A stretch of DNA of 64,000 bases from Anaspis maculata (taxonomy: Eukaryota; Arthropoda; Insecta; Coleoptera; Scraptiidae), in the NCBI GenBank assembly GCA_949128115.1, contig OX421966.1:33683042-33747041 (forward strand), given 5' to 3'. Below the pieces are notes generated by a model, which worked only from the letters and a program-made list of their open reading frames with translations, searched no databases and was not told the DNA's origin. Every line of letters starts with the position of its first letter. Position 1 is the first letter of the stretch. This document shows positions 33,698 to 45,695 of this stretch, piece after piece. The translations under genes were made by a program, and so were the position numbers.

Positions 33698-34864
33698 ATA
33701 AACTGCTCCCAAATTGAAGTGGATATTTTTAAAAACAGGTTTTTTAAAAATCGCCACAAAATTCTTGAAAATCACTCGATTGTGAAACCGCTTACACTGT
33801 TTTGAAGAAAAATGTCAATGTTTTCAAGAACTACTGAAGTCCTCCACAAAAATCACATGGATATGTCTAATACAGGGTGATGAAAAAAGTCATTCAGTTT
33901 TGTTCTTTTTTGCTCTTGTGCAGGAGATTGTTCATCCACCCTGTACACCTATATTTACTTTGATCTTATAGTCTGCAGCTTATGTAACTCGTCAGTTTTT
34001 AGTTTTTCGCTTTCCGTTGCGTACTTACCGAAATATAGCCTTTTCTGGGCACTGGCAGTGCCCGAATCACACATGGAGAAGGTCGCCCGAGAATAATTCC
34101 TGTAATGGACGATCTCTTCTTGTTAGACATAAAATTGTAAAATTGAAAAGTGAAATTTTCTACAACCTGTAATAAGGTGTCAGAAACAAATTTCTTCGTT
34201 CATGCGACACCCTGTATATTTTTGTGTAGTCTTCCATTTGAAATCTGCTCAAAAAATCGTTTTAAAAGTACCAAGTGGCATTGTTTTGTAACTACCAAAA
34301 AATCCAGTAGCCCCCGGATTTATTCATTAACAAAATGACTTTGGAAAGTAAAAAGGCTATATTTCGGTAAGTATAGACAATACAAATAGAAAAGACCATA
34401 ATGTCGTTACGGATTTTTACGGTTGCGTAGGAACCAGGCGAGTCCATCATTCAAAAAAAGGTTGGCTGATTGTAGATGCCCCAATATCCGTGCCGACGGT
34501 GGTGATAAACATATGGTCTTCTCTATTTGTATTGTCTATACGCAACAGAAAGCGGAAAAATAAAAACTAACGAGTTACATAAGCTACAGACTATAAGATC
34601 CAAACAAGTATAGGTGTACAGGGTGGATAAACAATCTCCTGCATGAAATTAAAAAAGAACAAAACTGAACGACTTTTTTCATCACCCTGTATTAGACATA
34701 TCCATGTAATTTTTGTGGAGGACTTCAGCAGTTCTTGAAAATATTGATATTTTTCTTTAAAACACTGCAAACGGTTTCGCAATCGAATGATTTTCAAGAA
34801 TTTTCTGGCGATTTTAGAAAAACCTTTTTTTAAAAATATCCACTTCAATTTGTGAGCAGTTTAT
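33698..34864. mobile_element. Palindromic element immediately 3' of the odorant receptor
   Basis: Outer arms begin 'ataaactgctc' at 33698 and end with the complement at 34864. Pairing continues through 'gaagtggatatttttaaaa', 'gaggacttcagcagttctt' (34719 against 33830) and 'gttacataagct' (34573 against 33977). The central part (~34060-34345) is unpaired. It stops about 20 bp past the receptor's stop codon, so the receptor's 3' UTR and polyA site must lie in or beyond it. Confidence 0.88.
34374..34538. mobile_element. 165-bp TA-flanked MITE in one arm of the 33698-34864 palindrome
   Basis: Inverted ends TAGACAATACAAATAGA and complement, with TA on both sides (34372-34373, 34539-34540). The opposite arm has the uninterrupted site near 34020 ('gttgcgtacttaccg'), so insertion and TA duplication are directly visible. 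Tc1/mariner-type target. Confidence 0.88.
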
Positions 34865-34884
34865 AAGCGGGTGTTTCAGTTTCT

Positions 34885-36471
34885 TCACTGATTCTGTATG
34901 GACACGAGGACTGACAACATGGAGTAAACGCATTCGACAATCTAAAAAACAAAAAACAGCATGAGTAATGTCACAATTTAGGTTGATGGGTAGCTACGCT
35001 GAGTCCAAGTTGATTGTTTAAAGCAAGGTTTTCTGAAAACCTGATTGGCCTCATTACTTGCGGTAAAACTATAAGTAAGAGTTTCCTGTTCTTTCTGTCC
35101 CAAGAAGTCCATCTGATGTTCTGCACTTCATTTGCAACCTCACCGCTCTAAAAAGCTTCAACTATTGAATTTTTTGTTTAAAATATCGAGCAAGTTTACC
35201 CTAAGCGGTACTCACCTGAGTTTCCACGGTTTGACCTGTATTGATTGTATAAGAAAAAACCACCGCAAATATTCCAATAAAGGATCCCACACATGACATA
35301 TTCAACACAGAATTTTCGTAGACACCAGTGCTGATCTGAAAAATATTGTGAGCAACTTGATACAAGTATGATCCTCGGTATGATCTCTTTGTCTGGCAAT
35401 TCGTCTCTTACATCATAAGCTAGAGTAACAATAAACATGCCAAGTGAAACCACTGAAATCATCATGACCATGAACAACTGGCCTTGAATAAATTCCTTAG
35501 ATCTTTTTCCTATGAAGCTGAAACCGAAATACTTTGACAAGAAGAACGATCACGTACAGGTATTTTTTTAGTACTTTAGAAAGTCAATATGCCTGTGATG
35601 ACAATACTTGATTCTTTCAAATACAGTGGTTTGGTAGACTTCGTTTTCTAACAACTCTTCATCGCTAAAGCTGTCAAAACCGCTGTTAAATTGCCTGACT
35701 TGTTCTATCAACATATAACTTTGAAATTTGACGTGTTCTACACCATAGGACAACCCCAGAGAAGGAAACATCATCGAATATAGCATAGGTGCGTAGCACA
35801 ACTTGGCAAGAAAATTATAGATCACGCTATATTGAGGATACTTCATTCCAAATAGGAGCATGTTGAGAAAAAAGTCATTATCGTTCGGATTTGGTATCAT
35901 AGTGAACAGAGCAAAAATCGCGCCCAGTATCAGCACCATGAACAGAAAGACGTGATGATTCCTTATGTCCCTCTTGATTTTTGTCTCGACCGTTAGTCCG
36001 GCGCTGTTTATGTCCCAACGCTCAAAATCGCACCAAAGATTTTCTACAGATTTCCTCATGGTGAGTATCACTACCGCTCCTAACAAAGGCTACAAAAATC
36101 ATTTCAAAAAGTTATTGGTGCGCTCAACGGTTCATACGAAGGGTTTTGACATCATCCAAGGCGCGTATTTCACAAAATACTCGGGATGGTTGCACATATT
36201 AAACACTTCGATCAAAAAGATTCCACCATGAAGTATGAGAGCTCCACCAAGGATGTATCTGATACACTTAAACTGCAAAACGTCGATTAATAAAAATTTG
36301 CTCACCCAAAGTACGTCATCTGAAATTTTTTTGAAATTACGTTTCTGTGGAATGAAATGCAAAAAAGTTGAGAAATTATATAGCCAAGTAAGTAGTATCA
36401 GCAAACTAAGTGAAATCAAGACAAATCAAAATGGTAGTACCTTTCATGAGACTTTTTTGAGCAAAATTCAT
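34885..36471 (-). CDS. Insect odorant receptor (7tm_6 family), seven exons, apparently intact
   Basis: Hand-built model, minus strand: exons 36471-36441, 36319-36138, 36089-35575, 35517-35412, 35335-35216, 35147-34998 and 34941-34885, giving 386 codons and a TGA stop. Every intron starts GT and ends AG, and the phases match (1,0,2,0,0,0). Introns are 121, 48, 57, 76, 68 and 56 bp. The product has hydrophobic segments near residues 30-50, 68-82, 117-136, 160-185, 256-278 and 290-310, plus a short last one in the final exon. The C-terminal third fits insect odorant receptors: a hydrophilic stretch after the sixth segment, a tryptophan-rich patch, then RKLLLIVLPQ and a final short exon ending in a TM7-like helix. 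Known role of the family: ligand-gated cation channel subunit working with Orco in olfactory neuron membranes. Length is normal for the family (about 380-450). Exon 1 (11 codons) is the least certain part; the remaining exons are supported by frame continuity. No ligand can be inferred. Confidence 0.85.
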
Positions 36472-37792
36472 CGCGCTGTGATTCAGATTCACTCATTGAA
36501 TGAGCTAAAATATACTTTGTGTATTGTTTGGATTAATAATGCGATAATTGCTTCTACTGGCTGTTCGATTTTCGTTTTACCAATTCATCTAAATAAATTA
36601 TTGAGAATCATGTTCAGTGGACAAACAGTACCTAGTCATAAACCTGCAGTTATTTTTACTCTTTTTTAAACAGGTGGGCATTGGCGCAACTAGCCCATTT
36701 GAACAGGCAGGTACCTACAGGCTACAGAATCTTGGTCAGTCAATATCAGTGCTCAACTGTCATCTTATCATCCACAATAAGACTAAAATTACTGCGATTT
36801 CCAAGAAAAAAATTAATTTTGTATAAAATGACATACTCACTCTCAACTTGCGATCAGGGTTTTCATGAAAAAATAATGACTGTACTAAAGTGTGCAAAAT
36901 GTGTCATATTCAAGGGAACAAAACTGTTTGATCCTACCTCATCTTGTTTTCAAGATATCGCCTTGTGAATTTTTTGAATTATTCCCGTAGAAGAACAACG
37001 GGAATGGGACTGTTGCCATGGCAACTATGGAACTTGTGATGCAAGAGATGGTTACTGATGCATTACTTGAGTCACCGTGTGTTAGTAAATGTGATTCAAG
37101 GTCTAGGCGATAACCATCAGGAGTTAGCACCATTAGAGGTCGGGGAGGTCAAATTCCTTAATGTGAGGGTTTGTTACTGCAAATATGCATTTTCGCCAAA
37201 TTTTGGAAAGCTGCATTGTCCAAGAGAGAAACGGCATAAAAAACTCACATTTCACGAAAAATGACGTCACTTCCTCAAAAATATAAATATCAATAATAAT
37301 CAAAAATCGTTCCAAAATATTGATGCCGGCTTCCCAAAAATAACTATTAGTCCAGGGATTATAGATAAAATAGCGAACAAAAATAAAAGCCAGCCGGATT
37401 TTTGTATATAGGCTCAGTGAAGCATGTAGTTCAACATAGTAAAAGTCCTCAAGAATCCGGTGTGAGCTTCGGCTGTTGTGGCCTCGAGAAGAACTTGAGA
37501 ATCAGTTTTTCGTGTTTATCTCATAAACGATGGCACTTGGGGGAAAAACACTTGGAGCAAAATTGTTGGAAATTGTGTTGTCTACAAGAAAGGTTCTTAC
37601 ATATTTCATTATCAGTCCACTCCTTCTTTGTCAAAACACAAGAAAACTAAATAGTCCAGGTGCTCGATGCCGAAGACTGTACGGACTTTGAGTTTTATGA
37701 TGGCAGGGTGCCACTTGGTAGAGGTGTTGTTCGATTCATTCTCTTTTGATTGAAACTTGATGCCATCAATACCAACTATGCTGGCGGCATAT
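36472..37792. other. 5' flank of the odorant receptor; nothing else recognised
   Basis: Upstream region of the receptor on the minus strand. No second receptor exon or promoter element could be identified with confidence. Short open frames here are not supported. Confidence 0.35.
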
Positions 37793-38466
37793 ACAGGGTG
37801 AAATAAAAATTAAAAGTTGAACAAATGTACCTCAAGAACCAAAATAGTCTAATTTCATGATCATGAAGTCGTCGTAAACTTGGATCAAATATGTTGAGCC
37901 GTTTCTGAAATATCTTTAGAAGACTGAAGTCGTTACGAAAAAAAATAGTTTTCCGTATATATCAGTGATTCTTCAGATATTGGGTCGAAACTTAGCCTTT
38001 TGCGTCGAAACAATGATAAATTACATTTAAAATGAAAAACGGAATTTTAATTGTCTAAACGGTTCAGTATAGTTAGGTGTGCCATCTAAATCCAAGAGTG
38101 ATTCTTGAAGCATTTTTCCTTAGCTTTTCGAATCCGACAGCGGTTTCTTTAGTGAAGCGGTCAGAAAATATACTTTTTGATCAAATAACAAAGGGGTACA
38201 TTTTTTTCAACTCGGCCCTGGATTTCGAATTACCCGGTATGGCTTCTGGATAAGTTTCAACACAGAAACATTATTGGTAAATTTCAACATAATAGCTCTC
38301 GCCATTTCAGAAATATCGCTTATCAACTTTTCATACGAAACACACAAAACACCCTGTATCTTCGTAACCAATGGAGAAAACAAAATTTCTTTTGCGGATC
38401 CTGACTCGCCTCGAAGTCCTCTATCTCCATTGGCCTATGTAAGGTCACTCATGAATCACCCTGTAT
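37793..38466. mobile_element. Candidate element bounded by TACAGGGTG / CACCCTGTA
   Basis: Left 'tatacagggtg' at 37791 and right 'caccctgtata' at 38457 form an 11-bp inverted repeat. An internal 'caccctgtatc' at 38350 makes the right border ambiguous. Confidence 0.45.
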
Positions 38467-40886
38467 AGAAAAAATATGGATTTTTTTGCAAAAGTTGATC
38501 ATAGTTTAAAAATCACTTGACCTGACATAACGCCCTGTAGTCAAAGAAATAACCTTTAAGACATGATGTTGTAATGGTACGCCCCTCTTTTCCCCACTGA
38601 CATTTTCACGTGTTTGGAGGCCTCTGATCATCGGAATCCTACGTTGTCCGTTTTTGTTCGCGTCTTAACCCTTTGATCCGCTTTTGTGCATGAGGTGAAC
38701 GACCCGAGGGGGAAGAAGGTGGAGTTCAAGGTTGACTCCGATGAAACACGCTCATTGCACAGAAAATTACATTTACTCAAAACAAATAAGTGCAAAGTGC
38801 AAAATCAGTCTTTTATGATTTTTTCTCAAAACACCTAACGTGTGACTGACAGAATGGGCAAAATGTACAAAATGGACAATACGAACAAAATAATAAAACA
38901 ATTGAAAAACAACATAACAAAATATAACAAACTGTCAAGTCAGAGAAAGTGGAGAGTGACGGATTCGGAAAAAGAGCCCTCATGTGGAAGAACCCAGTCA
39001 AAGAAACCACTGAGTTAGGCCCAAAGAAAAGGGTTCTCAAACATGTTGTGACAAAATGTAAAACTCACTGAGACTTTGTTCTCCCTACCGCAACGCAGCA
39101 AATAACGCAAAGCAACGCAAAGGGACGCAAAACAAAAGGTCGCCACACTCACACAGACACTCAGAAAACAACAACTGAAGACATGTTAGTAGACAGGGCA
39201 TAATAAACAATACACTACAATACAACTTCAAAATACAACAACTACACAATGGGGGTAATCCTGTTGCGAACCTGTACTCGAGGACACTGTAAGAGAACCT
39301 ATCCCACAAAATCTGACATTTGCCCCGTTACGCGAGTCGCAAGCGACTAAGTTGTAACCAATCGTCCGTATCTACCATGGCTGTCCTTGTCTCTTACCCT
39401 GGCAGGTAGCATCAAATCATCTCATAACAAACAAAGCAAAATAAATGAACATGACTCCCCAACAAAAAGTACCGTACAATCTGCTTGGACGGTAAAAGCC
39501 CCCTGACACATAGACAAAAGTAAACATTATAAAAGTCAATTTTTAGGTTGGGTAGAAGTGGTTGATAGTACTGGAACGACTTTCACGGTATTCAAGAAAA
39601 GATTAGTAAAATAAGTACATCAAGGCTCGATCATACTCGCAAGCGCCATTTGCAAAACCCAGTGAGTAATTAAACAAAAGGGAAACATTTCAATTCAATT
39701 CAATTTAACAAGAAAATATTTGAGACCCGGTACAGACGGAGGACTCAGAATATTGACACAAAGATTATATGACACATCAAAGGTACAGCACTGACATTAC
39801 AAAGGAGTTGACTACAAAACTGTACATAAGAATGAGAACATAGAATATCGCAGATAATGACGTTCAGCTGAAATTTGACACAAAATTACAGTCAAGGGCA
39901 CACATGAAAAACAAATTACATACAAAATTTACAGATCTGACCATAGAATTATGACATAAAATTGAAACAGACAAATTCAACGTAATACACACCTCACAAT
40001 GAATTAGTTCACGCACAAGAACGGCATCGTGCCTTTAAAATGATCGAGAGCGTATGTTTTTTAATAAAAAGGACGTACTTTTAATTAAATAGACAATTCA
40101 AACCAATAGTCCAAAAAGAAAAACGTTATGCGCATACACAAATAATTTAAAAATACAGCAAAAGTTAATATTTACCTACAAAACACACGCACCAACACAT
40201 GGCCTCTCTGAGAAGCTGACCGCATCTTTCTGCCCCCGTGCTGGTCTAGTTCTTCTCTTCTGTGCCTGCAGACGGCGAGGGCACCCTCGTTTAAAGTAAT
40301 AAAACCTCGTCGCTCGACCCATTTACAGTCTTAGGACGGGTGGCATTAGGTCGAAAGTCCCAAATGTGACCACATCAAAACTGCCAGATCATGTGCGTTG
40401 ACACAGGCTTGCATTTCGGTGCAGTTCGAACGTATATGAGAATTTTGTAAAACTAAATATCTCTAGCTATGCAGGTCGCTGATTTAATATACATTTTTAT
40501 ATGGTAAAATAAGGCGAAATCCCACAATGTAGTTTTTTCAAAATCGGTTCTTTTTTCTCCGAGGAATAAATAACTCGAAGTGAGACGAAATTTTAGGGTG
40601 GACCACTTCATCTGTTGATGTGATGATGTGTTCAGTTAGATACTCCTGCAGAAATGCGGAATATCAGGCTTTCAGAGCTAGATCTTTATCAACTTCATTT
40701 CCAAACCATGAAATTTTTCCAATGCTGCTGATTTGAAACTACCTAAGGTGTATTTTTTTTCATTAAATGGTAATTTCACTTCGAATCTACCATCACTTAA
40801 ACGTTTTCAACATGGCTGGATTTATTGAAGATGTGAGGAGATTGTACAACATAATTATAAATAATGCGTAAAAGGGAACAGTAGAA
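38467..40886. other. Unassigned, C-poor AC-rich sequence
   Basis: Long stretch rich in ACAAAA/GACATA words (39400-40230). No ORF, LTR pair or splice-supported exon was found. Confidence 0.35.
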
Positions 40887-41296
40887 TTATAAATAAAAGA
40901 CCTCGTCCAATCCAGGACCATTGTCGAAGGTCCCTAAAATACTGGCTGAATTACCCCTTTGAATCTCTAGACTGATTCGCTGCATAAAAAAGGACTTGGC
41001 TCTGATGTCACCCGACTTGTCAATCAAAAGTTTACCTAAAGAATTGGCAAAGTCGAGTGCATCAGAGGACCAAGTTCCAAATGTTTCTACAGCGAAAGCC
41101 AGAAATTCAAAGTGGTTAGACAGCACAGAGTATTTGCGGACCTTTTCTGTTACTGCTTTGGAGGCAGCAGCTCCGGCTGACACAGATGAAAAGGCCACAT
41201 GTGAAGGGGCAAGTGTATCGACACATGTTGCATCCCAGACGAGGGCTCGCCCCTTTGACCAAGGAATCAGTGACATTCCATCCGGTCTTTTCTTTT
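40887..41296 (-). pseudogene. Retroelement-associated C-terminal domain fragment
   Basis: The frame reads KKRPDGMSLIPWSKGR, then WDATCVDTLAPSH, an AGAAASKAV segment, FAVETFGTW and finally QRISLEIQRGN-SASILGT. I recognise this order from hypothetical proteins in many animals that carry a reverse transcriptase upstream. About 130 codons are open, preceded by an in-frame stop at about 41305-41307, and no RT is attached here. Probably a truncated retroelement copy; exact family uncertain. Confidence 0.6.
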
Positions 41297-41340
41297 CTTT
41301 TCAAATTTAAACGTTTGTGTGTTTGTACATTTCTGTATGG

Positions 41341-41372
41341 GTATACAGGGTGTTTCAGCGATGATAGCAAAA
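41341..41372. repeat. TACAGGGTGTTTCAGCGATG motif, copy 1
   Basis: A 30-bp stretch is identical to 52350-52379 and unlike it afterwards. Both copies lie beyond the 3' side of minus-strand LINE relics. Probably the end of a DNA element. Confidence 0.6.
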
Positions 41373-41669
41373 AATTCAACTGTAAGTAGATCCCGTCAAA
41401 ATGGGACGAAAACCTATGTACCATTTTGCAAAGTTCGGCCTAATGACGAAGATACAGCCCTTCAAAGTTCACTTTTTTCGGATTCCAAAAATTTGTAATT
41501 CAGGAACGTTTCGACAAATTCAGCTTTTTTTTTTCTTATTTGGCATCAGCCGCGAAGGGTTATTAGCCTGTCGGTATATTTTAGTCAACTACGTCAATTG
41601 GGCCAAACGATGACTTATTGTATGTATGCAAGCGCTTTTCCTATGATTAGAGTGTGGCCACGATCGTCA

Positions 41670-41990
41670 TTAGGTCAGACAGTTTAGATTTTGGTGGGTC
41701 ATTTGAGGTCTAGATCTGGTCATGAAATTCAGTCTTTTTCGGGAGGGCAATAACGTTGTGGATGGATGAATGTTCTCGATGATTTGGTGGGACATCCTCG
41801 CAGGATGAAATAACGGGCATCTGTGTAGAATATGATCAAGATTTAGTCTGGTGGAACTGGTGCAGTTTGGACAAATTGGAGGATTTTGCCGTGTCAAAAG
41901 ATAGGAGTGGGTAAGCCTGATGTTGCCAAGTCTGGCACGGTTTATCTTGACTTGTTTTCGTCTTCTTTCAGGGTTAGGAAGAATGCTACA
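41670..41990 (-). pseudogene. LINE ORF2 C-terminal tail
   Basis: Frame reads NRARLGNIRLTHSYLLTRQ, then C-x2-C-x8-H-x4-C (CPNCTSSTRLNLDHILHRC). This is the segment after RNase H in I/Jockey-type LINEs. It ends without a 3' tail being identifiable. Confidence 0.75.
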
Positions 41991-42658
41991 AACTGCCGGT
42001 TGTTCTTTCAAGTCGTAGACGGCGCCCACTTTGGAGGATGCATTTCTACCTTTGTCCGTTGTGATTTTCTCGATAAGAAATTTTCTTCCAGGAAGCTTTT
42101 AGCTCAAGTAGGAAGATATTTGTGTTGTTTCAACGTTATGCTGGATTCTTCCTACATAAATCCACGCTCTCTTTGTAACGGCGACAAAATCCAAAGGATT
42201 GCTTGAGTAATTTGTTCTTGTTCCAACAATAATTCGTTAATTATTGTTGTCATTCTGATTTGCTACCTGCTTTTTTTGTTTGTTGGCTGCTCCTCTGGTT
42301 TTCTTTCACTGTTGATAACAGCACTGGTCTCGATTTTTGATGCAATAATGGGTGGATTTCTACCATCTTCTGGTTCTTGGGGTTGCATCGTTACCCTGGT
42401 CCGTGTTTTACCAACATTATTCTTGCTAAGGCTTCGATATTGTTCGTTTTGCGATGTCAGTATCCGTATTTGTGTATTTAACGCTGTCAATTCTTTATGA
42501 AGCTCGTCGAATTTCGCTTGAAAATTAGTCAGCTTCAACACCACTTTTTTCATTGCAATGTTAACTGCACTATTTACTGCTTCCTGTATCAACTTCATCG
42601 ATGTTTCAGAGGAATTCGCAGGAGCGTCCAATTTAGTAACAGAGCGTGTCGGCGCCAT
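41991..42658 (-). pseudogene. LINE ORF1 (gag-like) relic
   Basis: An ATG at 42658 opens 131 codons (to 42263) with a central coiled-coil-like heptad region (VLKLTNFQAKFDELHKEL). After the stop, a frame at 42240-41990 reads IIVGTRTNY, WIYVGRIQ, then SSKVGAVYDL, typical of the C-terminal nucleic-acid-binding part of LINE ORF1 proteins, with one internal stop. It runs directly into the ORF2 tail at 41990, so about 3 kb of ORF2 is missing. Confidence 0.65.
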
Positions 42659-42714
42659 CTTGATTGATTTTTAACCACTGAGACTGACTTGAACAATCAG
42701 AACTAAACAGGTTT

Positions 42715-43330
42715 AATGTGCATAAGGTGGGAATCACTTTGTTTCCAGCTGGATTGCCACTGGTTTTCGATTTTTAACTTGATGTGAGATTTTATGTCAC
42801 TTGGGAGATGTATAGCATAAGTGGTTCTGAGTTGAAACGAGCAGCTTTCTTCGCCTCCATGTCTGCCCCTTCATTTCCCTCTATACCAATATGAGAGGAG
42901 GAGTACAAAAAATGATTTTTCCGTCTTTGCCATGAAGTTCATCCTTCATCATTTGTACCAGGGGATTTTTTCGATAAAGCTGTGTAAGAGCAGATTTCAG
43001 TGAACTTGATGAGTCTGAGCATATGATGAACTTGTCTTCTGGAAAGCGTTCCGTGTATGTGATAGCCTGAAGAATGGCATATAATTCAGCTGTGGAAATA
43101 CTGCAGTGCTTGGTAAGGCGGAAGGACAACAACTTGTCAGTTGGCGTGACTACTGCAGGGGCCACACTGCCATTTGTCTTAGATCCATCGGTATCAATGG
43201 TTTTACATGTGGGAAGTTCAGAGATAATTTCGTGGAACTCCAGTTCTATAAAATGGAGACTGTAAATTTCCTTGCTGTAGTGTTACAATTTGTAGTTTAT
43301 TTCGATTCTCAGATAAAGTGGTAATAAGAC
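42715..43330 (-). pseudogene. LINE RNase H domain relic
   Basis: Across two frames all catalytic acidic positions are visible: TDGSKT (near 43185), AELYAI (near 43090), CSDSSS (near 43015) and GNEGADMEAKKAA (near 42860, after a frameshift at ~42890). It stops at an 'HIKP' block near 42720, just before the ORF1 start. Upstream to ~43500 the sequence probably derives from the RT-RNase H linker. Confidence 0.8.
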
Positions 43331-43519
43331 TTTCCCTGCCTAGGACTGTAAAGTCTTTACAGGAATCAATTGGGCCTTCTTCACCGTGGACGTTGGAGAT
43401 ACTCATAGTCTATATCAACATGACATTGACCAATTTTCTTCCATTGGCTTTTCAATTTATGAGTAAGTATCTATACGTTTCGATTCTAGGCAATAGCGGC
43501 TGAAACGTCATACGTAACT

Positions 43520-44280
43520 AAGCCAAAAGAGGCAAAAGAGTGTCTTCACAAGACTTGCAGGCTTCCAGGACTCGCTGACGCTCATCTTGAGACATGCCTA
43601 TACTCGCCCTGCAAGGATTCACTTTTCTGCTTCGGTAGTTAGTTACGGAACTATACTATTAAACATAAGTACCTACGTTTTTTTTTTACAAATTAGATGC
43701 CTATGCAGTATGCAGTAACGAAGAATAGGTTCTTACGCGACGCGAAAGCGATTTCCGGTTCCAAAGTGGTCGCCCATCGACATTTGTAGCTCTACTCGTA
43801 CTAATAATACCGCGCGCATCGGTTTCTTGTTGATGGATGTTTGCGATCCCAGACATATTGCTTTCTAAGCGCATCGTGTACCTTCTACCCGGTAATCATT
43901 TTTCAAACATTGTTTGGTGCATTATCTGAGGAAGGAGGACAAAGTGGACCACACATCGTCCGATAACAATGACCGCTGTCTTTACCGACAGAGTGGAGGA
44001 CCTCTCTGCAGGAATCCGCACGCACTCATTAGCCGGCTAAATAACGAGCTCAACAAGCCATCCAAATAAGATTTTTGTACACATTTATGCAGTTTATTCC
44101 GATGTTGATGACGTTTCCGAAGTAGGTATTTATCGAGGTATTTATTTAAAGTATGTCACAAAAAATTATTAGTTATCGTGTGATCAAAGTAGCTAACATT
44201 TAATGATTCAAGTATGTTGTGACGAAAAAGTTGTACGTCGATTTCGGCTGAACGTTGCTGTCCGAGAACGACATTCATTT
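43520..44280. other. Intergenic, nothing recognised
   Basis: No supportable gene; possible eroded LINE sequence at the left. Confidence 0.3.
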
Positions 44281-45695
44281 TAGTCCAGGAATTTAAACTC
44301 CTGGGGTCAAAAAAATTAAATTCCAACATCTGATGATTGATTCTGGCTCTTTACATAGTACTCTACCACCAGGGACAAAGTCCCCAAAAATCCGGACATA
44401 GGAAAATTTACAGGAGCCAATCGAAAAATGGCAACTTCAAGAGAACTACTAAAAAGTTATGCTAACGTTTGCAACCTCCTGGTATGGTCTTATTATGGTT
44501 TCGACATATATTTTTGAAGAAAATAAGTATCTATAAATCCAGCGTGCCAATTTTGAGTTATTGGAGGGGGGGTAAAGAATTGCAACTTAAAATGGAGGCG
44601 ATGAAACTCGTCAATCTTTTGGATGCGAATACATCGTAATTTGACGTATTGTATCCCGTTTATATCATTTTGCTACAAAAAGTGTCGACCGTTGTTGTAG
44701 GTAGCTCGTGGTGAGGGGGGGGGGGCGAAGCTCGGCTCGGTGGTTCTTTTGTCCCCTGGGCCATATTGAACCGATCACGACAAGTTTGGTGTCTTTTTTC
44801 GACTAAATTGAATCTTCTGAACTTGAATCCGATGTGTAAATTTGGTTACAACAAGTTCAAACAAGTTAACTTGAAAAAACAGGTTTTTCATTGACAATTT
44901 TTACAGAAAATCCTTTTACTGGTAGAGGTATTCGTCTTTCAAAATATTTCAGGGGCCATTAATTTGAAGTATATTTCTCACGAAAATCTACTAAATCACG
45001 CCGTCTACTAATGACCAGAACACAATATCATGCACATCCAAGTTTGAATAGCTCAAACTCTTAAAAATAATAATTTATCATTGACGGTTTGAGGATCCGT
45101 GCAGAACTGAATTCCCTATAACATAAGCAAAATCGCTATATAACGCACGGAAGGATTTTGAATTGTTTGAGAAGGGGGGTAACAGTTTCCATTAAAAATG
45201 TAGAGTTTGAATCCCGCCAAAATGTTATCTCCCTCGTCAAATAACTCAAAACCCTGCTGTGCGATTTATGGAGATTTTGTTTATGTTATGAAGAATTCAG
45301 TTCTACACAGATCCTCCAATTTCCAAAGATGAGTCATTATTTTTTCAGTAGCTCGAGCTATTTTGACTTGGAGGTGCATCTGTAGTGATCTGGTCTAGAG
45401 TTGGGCTGGCTCAGGTTCAAATCAATTTTTTGATCTCAAGAAACAGATGTATACATCGAATTCATGATTTTCGTGAAAAATACACGTCAATCTAATGGCC
45501 TCTGAAATATTTTCAGAAAATAAATACTTTCGACACTGAAAAAAATTATGTGAAAATTGTCAAAGAAAAAACCAGTTTTTTCAAGTTAACTTGTTCGAAA
45601 TTGTTTTCATCCAAATCTACACATCGGATTCGAGTTCAGGAGATTGAATTTAGTCCGAAAAGCTACCCAACTTGTTGTGATCGGTCCTACGAGTA

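Noticed and set aside
35196..35335. Reading exon 5 of the receptor in the longer open frame (through 35196)
   Set aside because: That frame needs the 76-bp stretch 35411-35336 as coding and ends in a non-family tail. Using GTAAGAG and the ATTTTTCAG acceptor restores a sixth hydrophobic segment and the family-like C-terminus.
36317..36319. Alternative receptor start at the ATG at the beginning of exon 2
   Set aside because: That ATG is out of frame with the transmembrane region; the 11-codon exon 1 joined in phase 1 gives a better N-terminus.
39300..39420. LTR or primer-binding site suggested by the TGGCAGGTAGCATC stretch
   Set aside because: No second LTR, polypurine tract or coding sequence could be found nearby.
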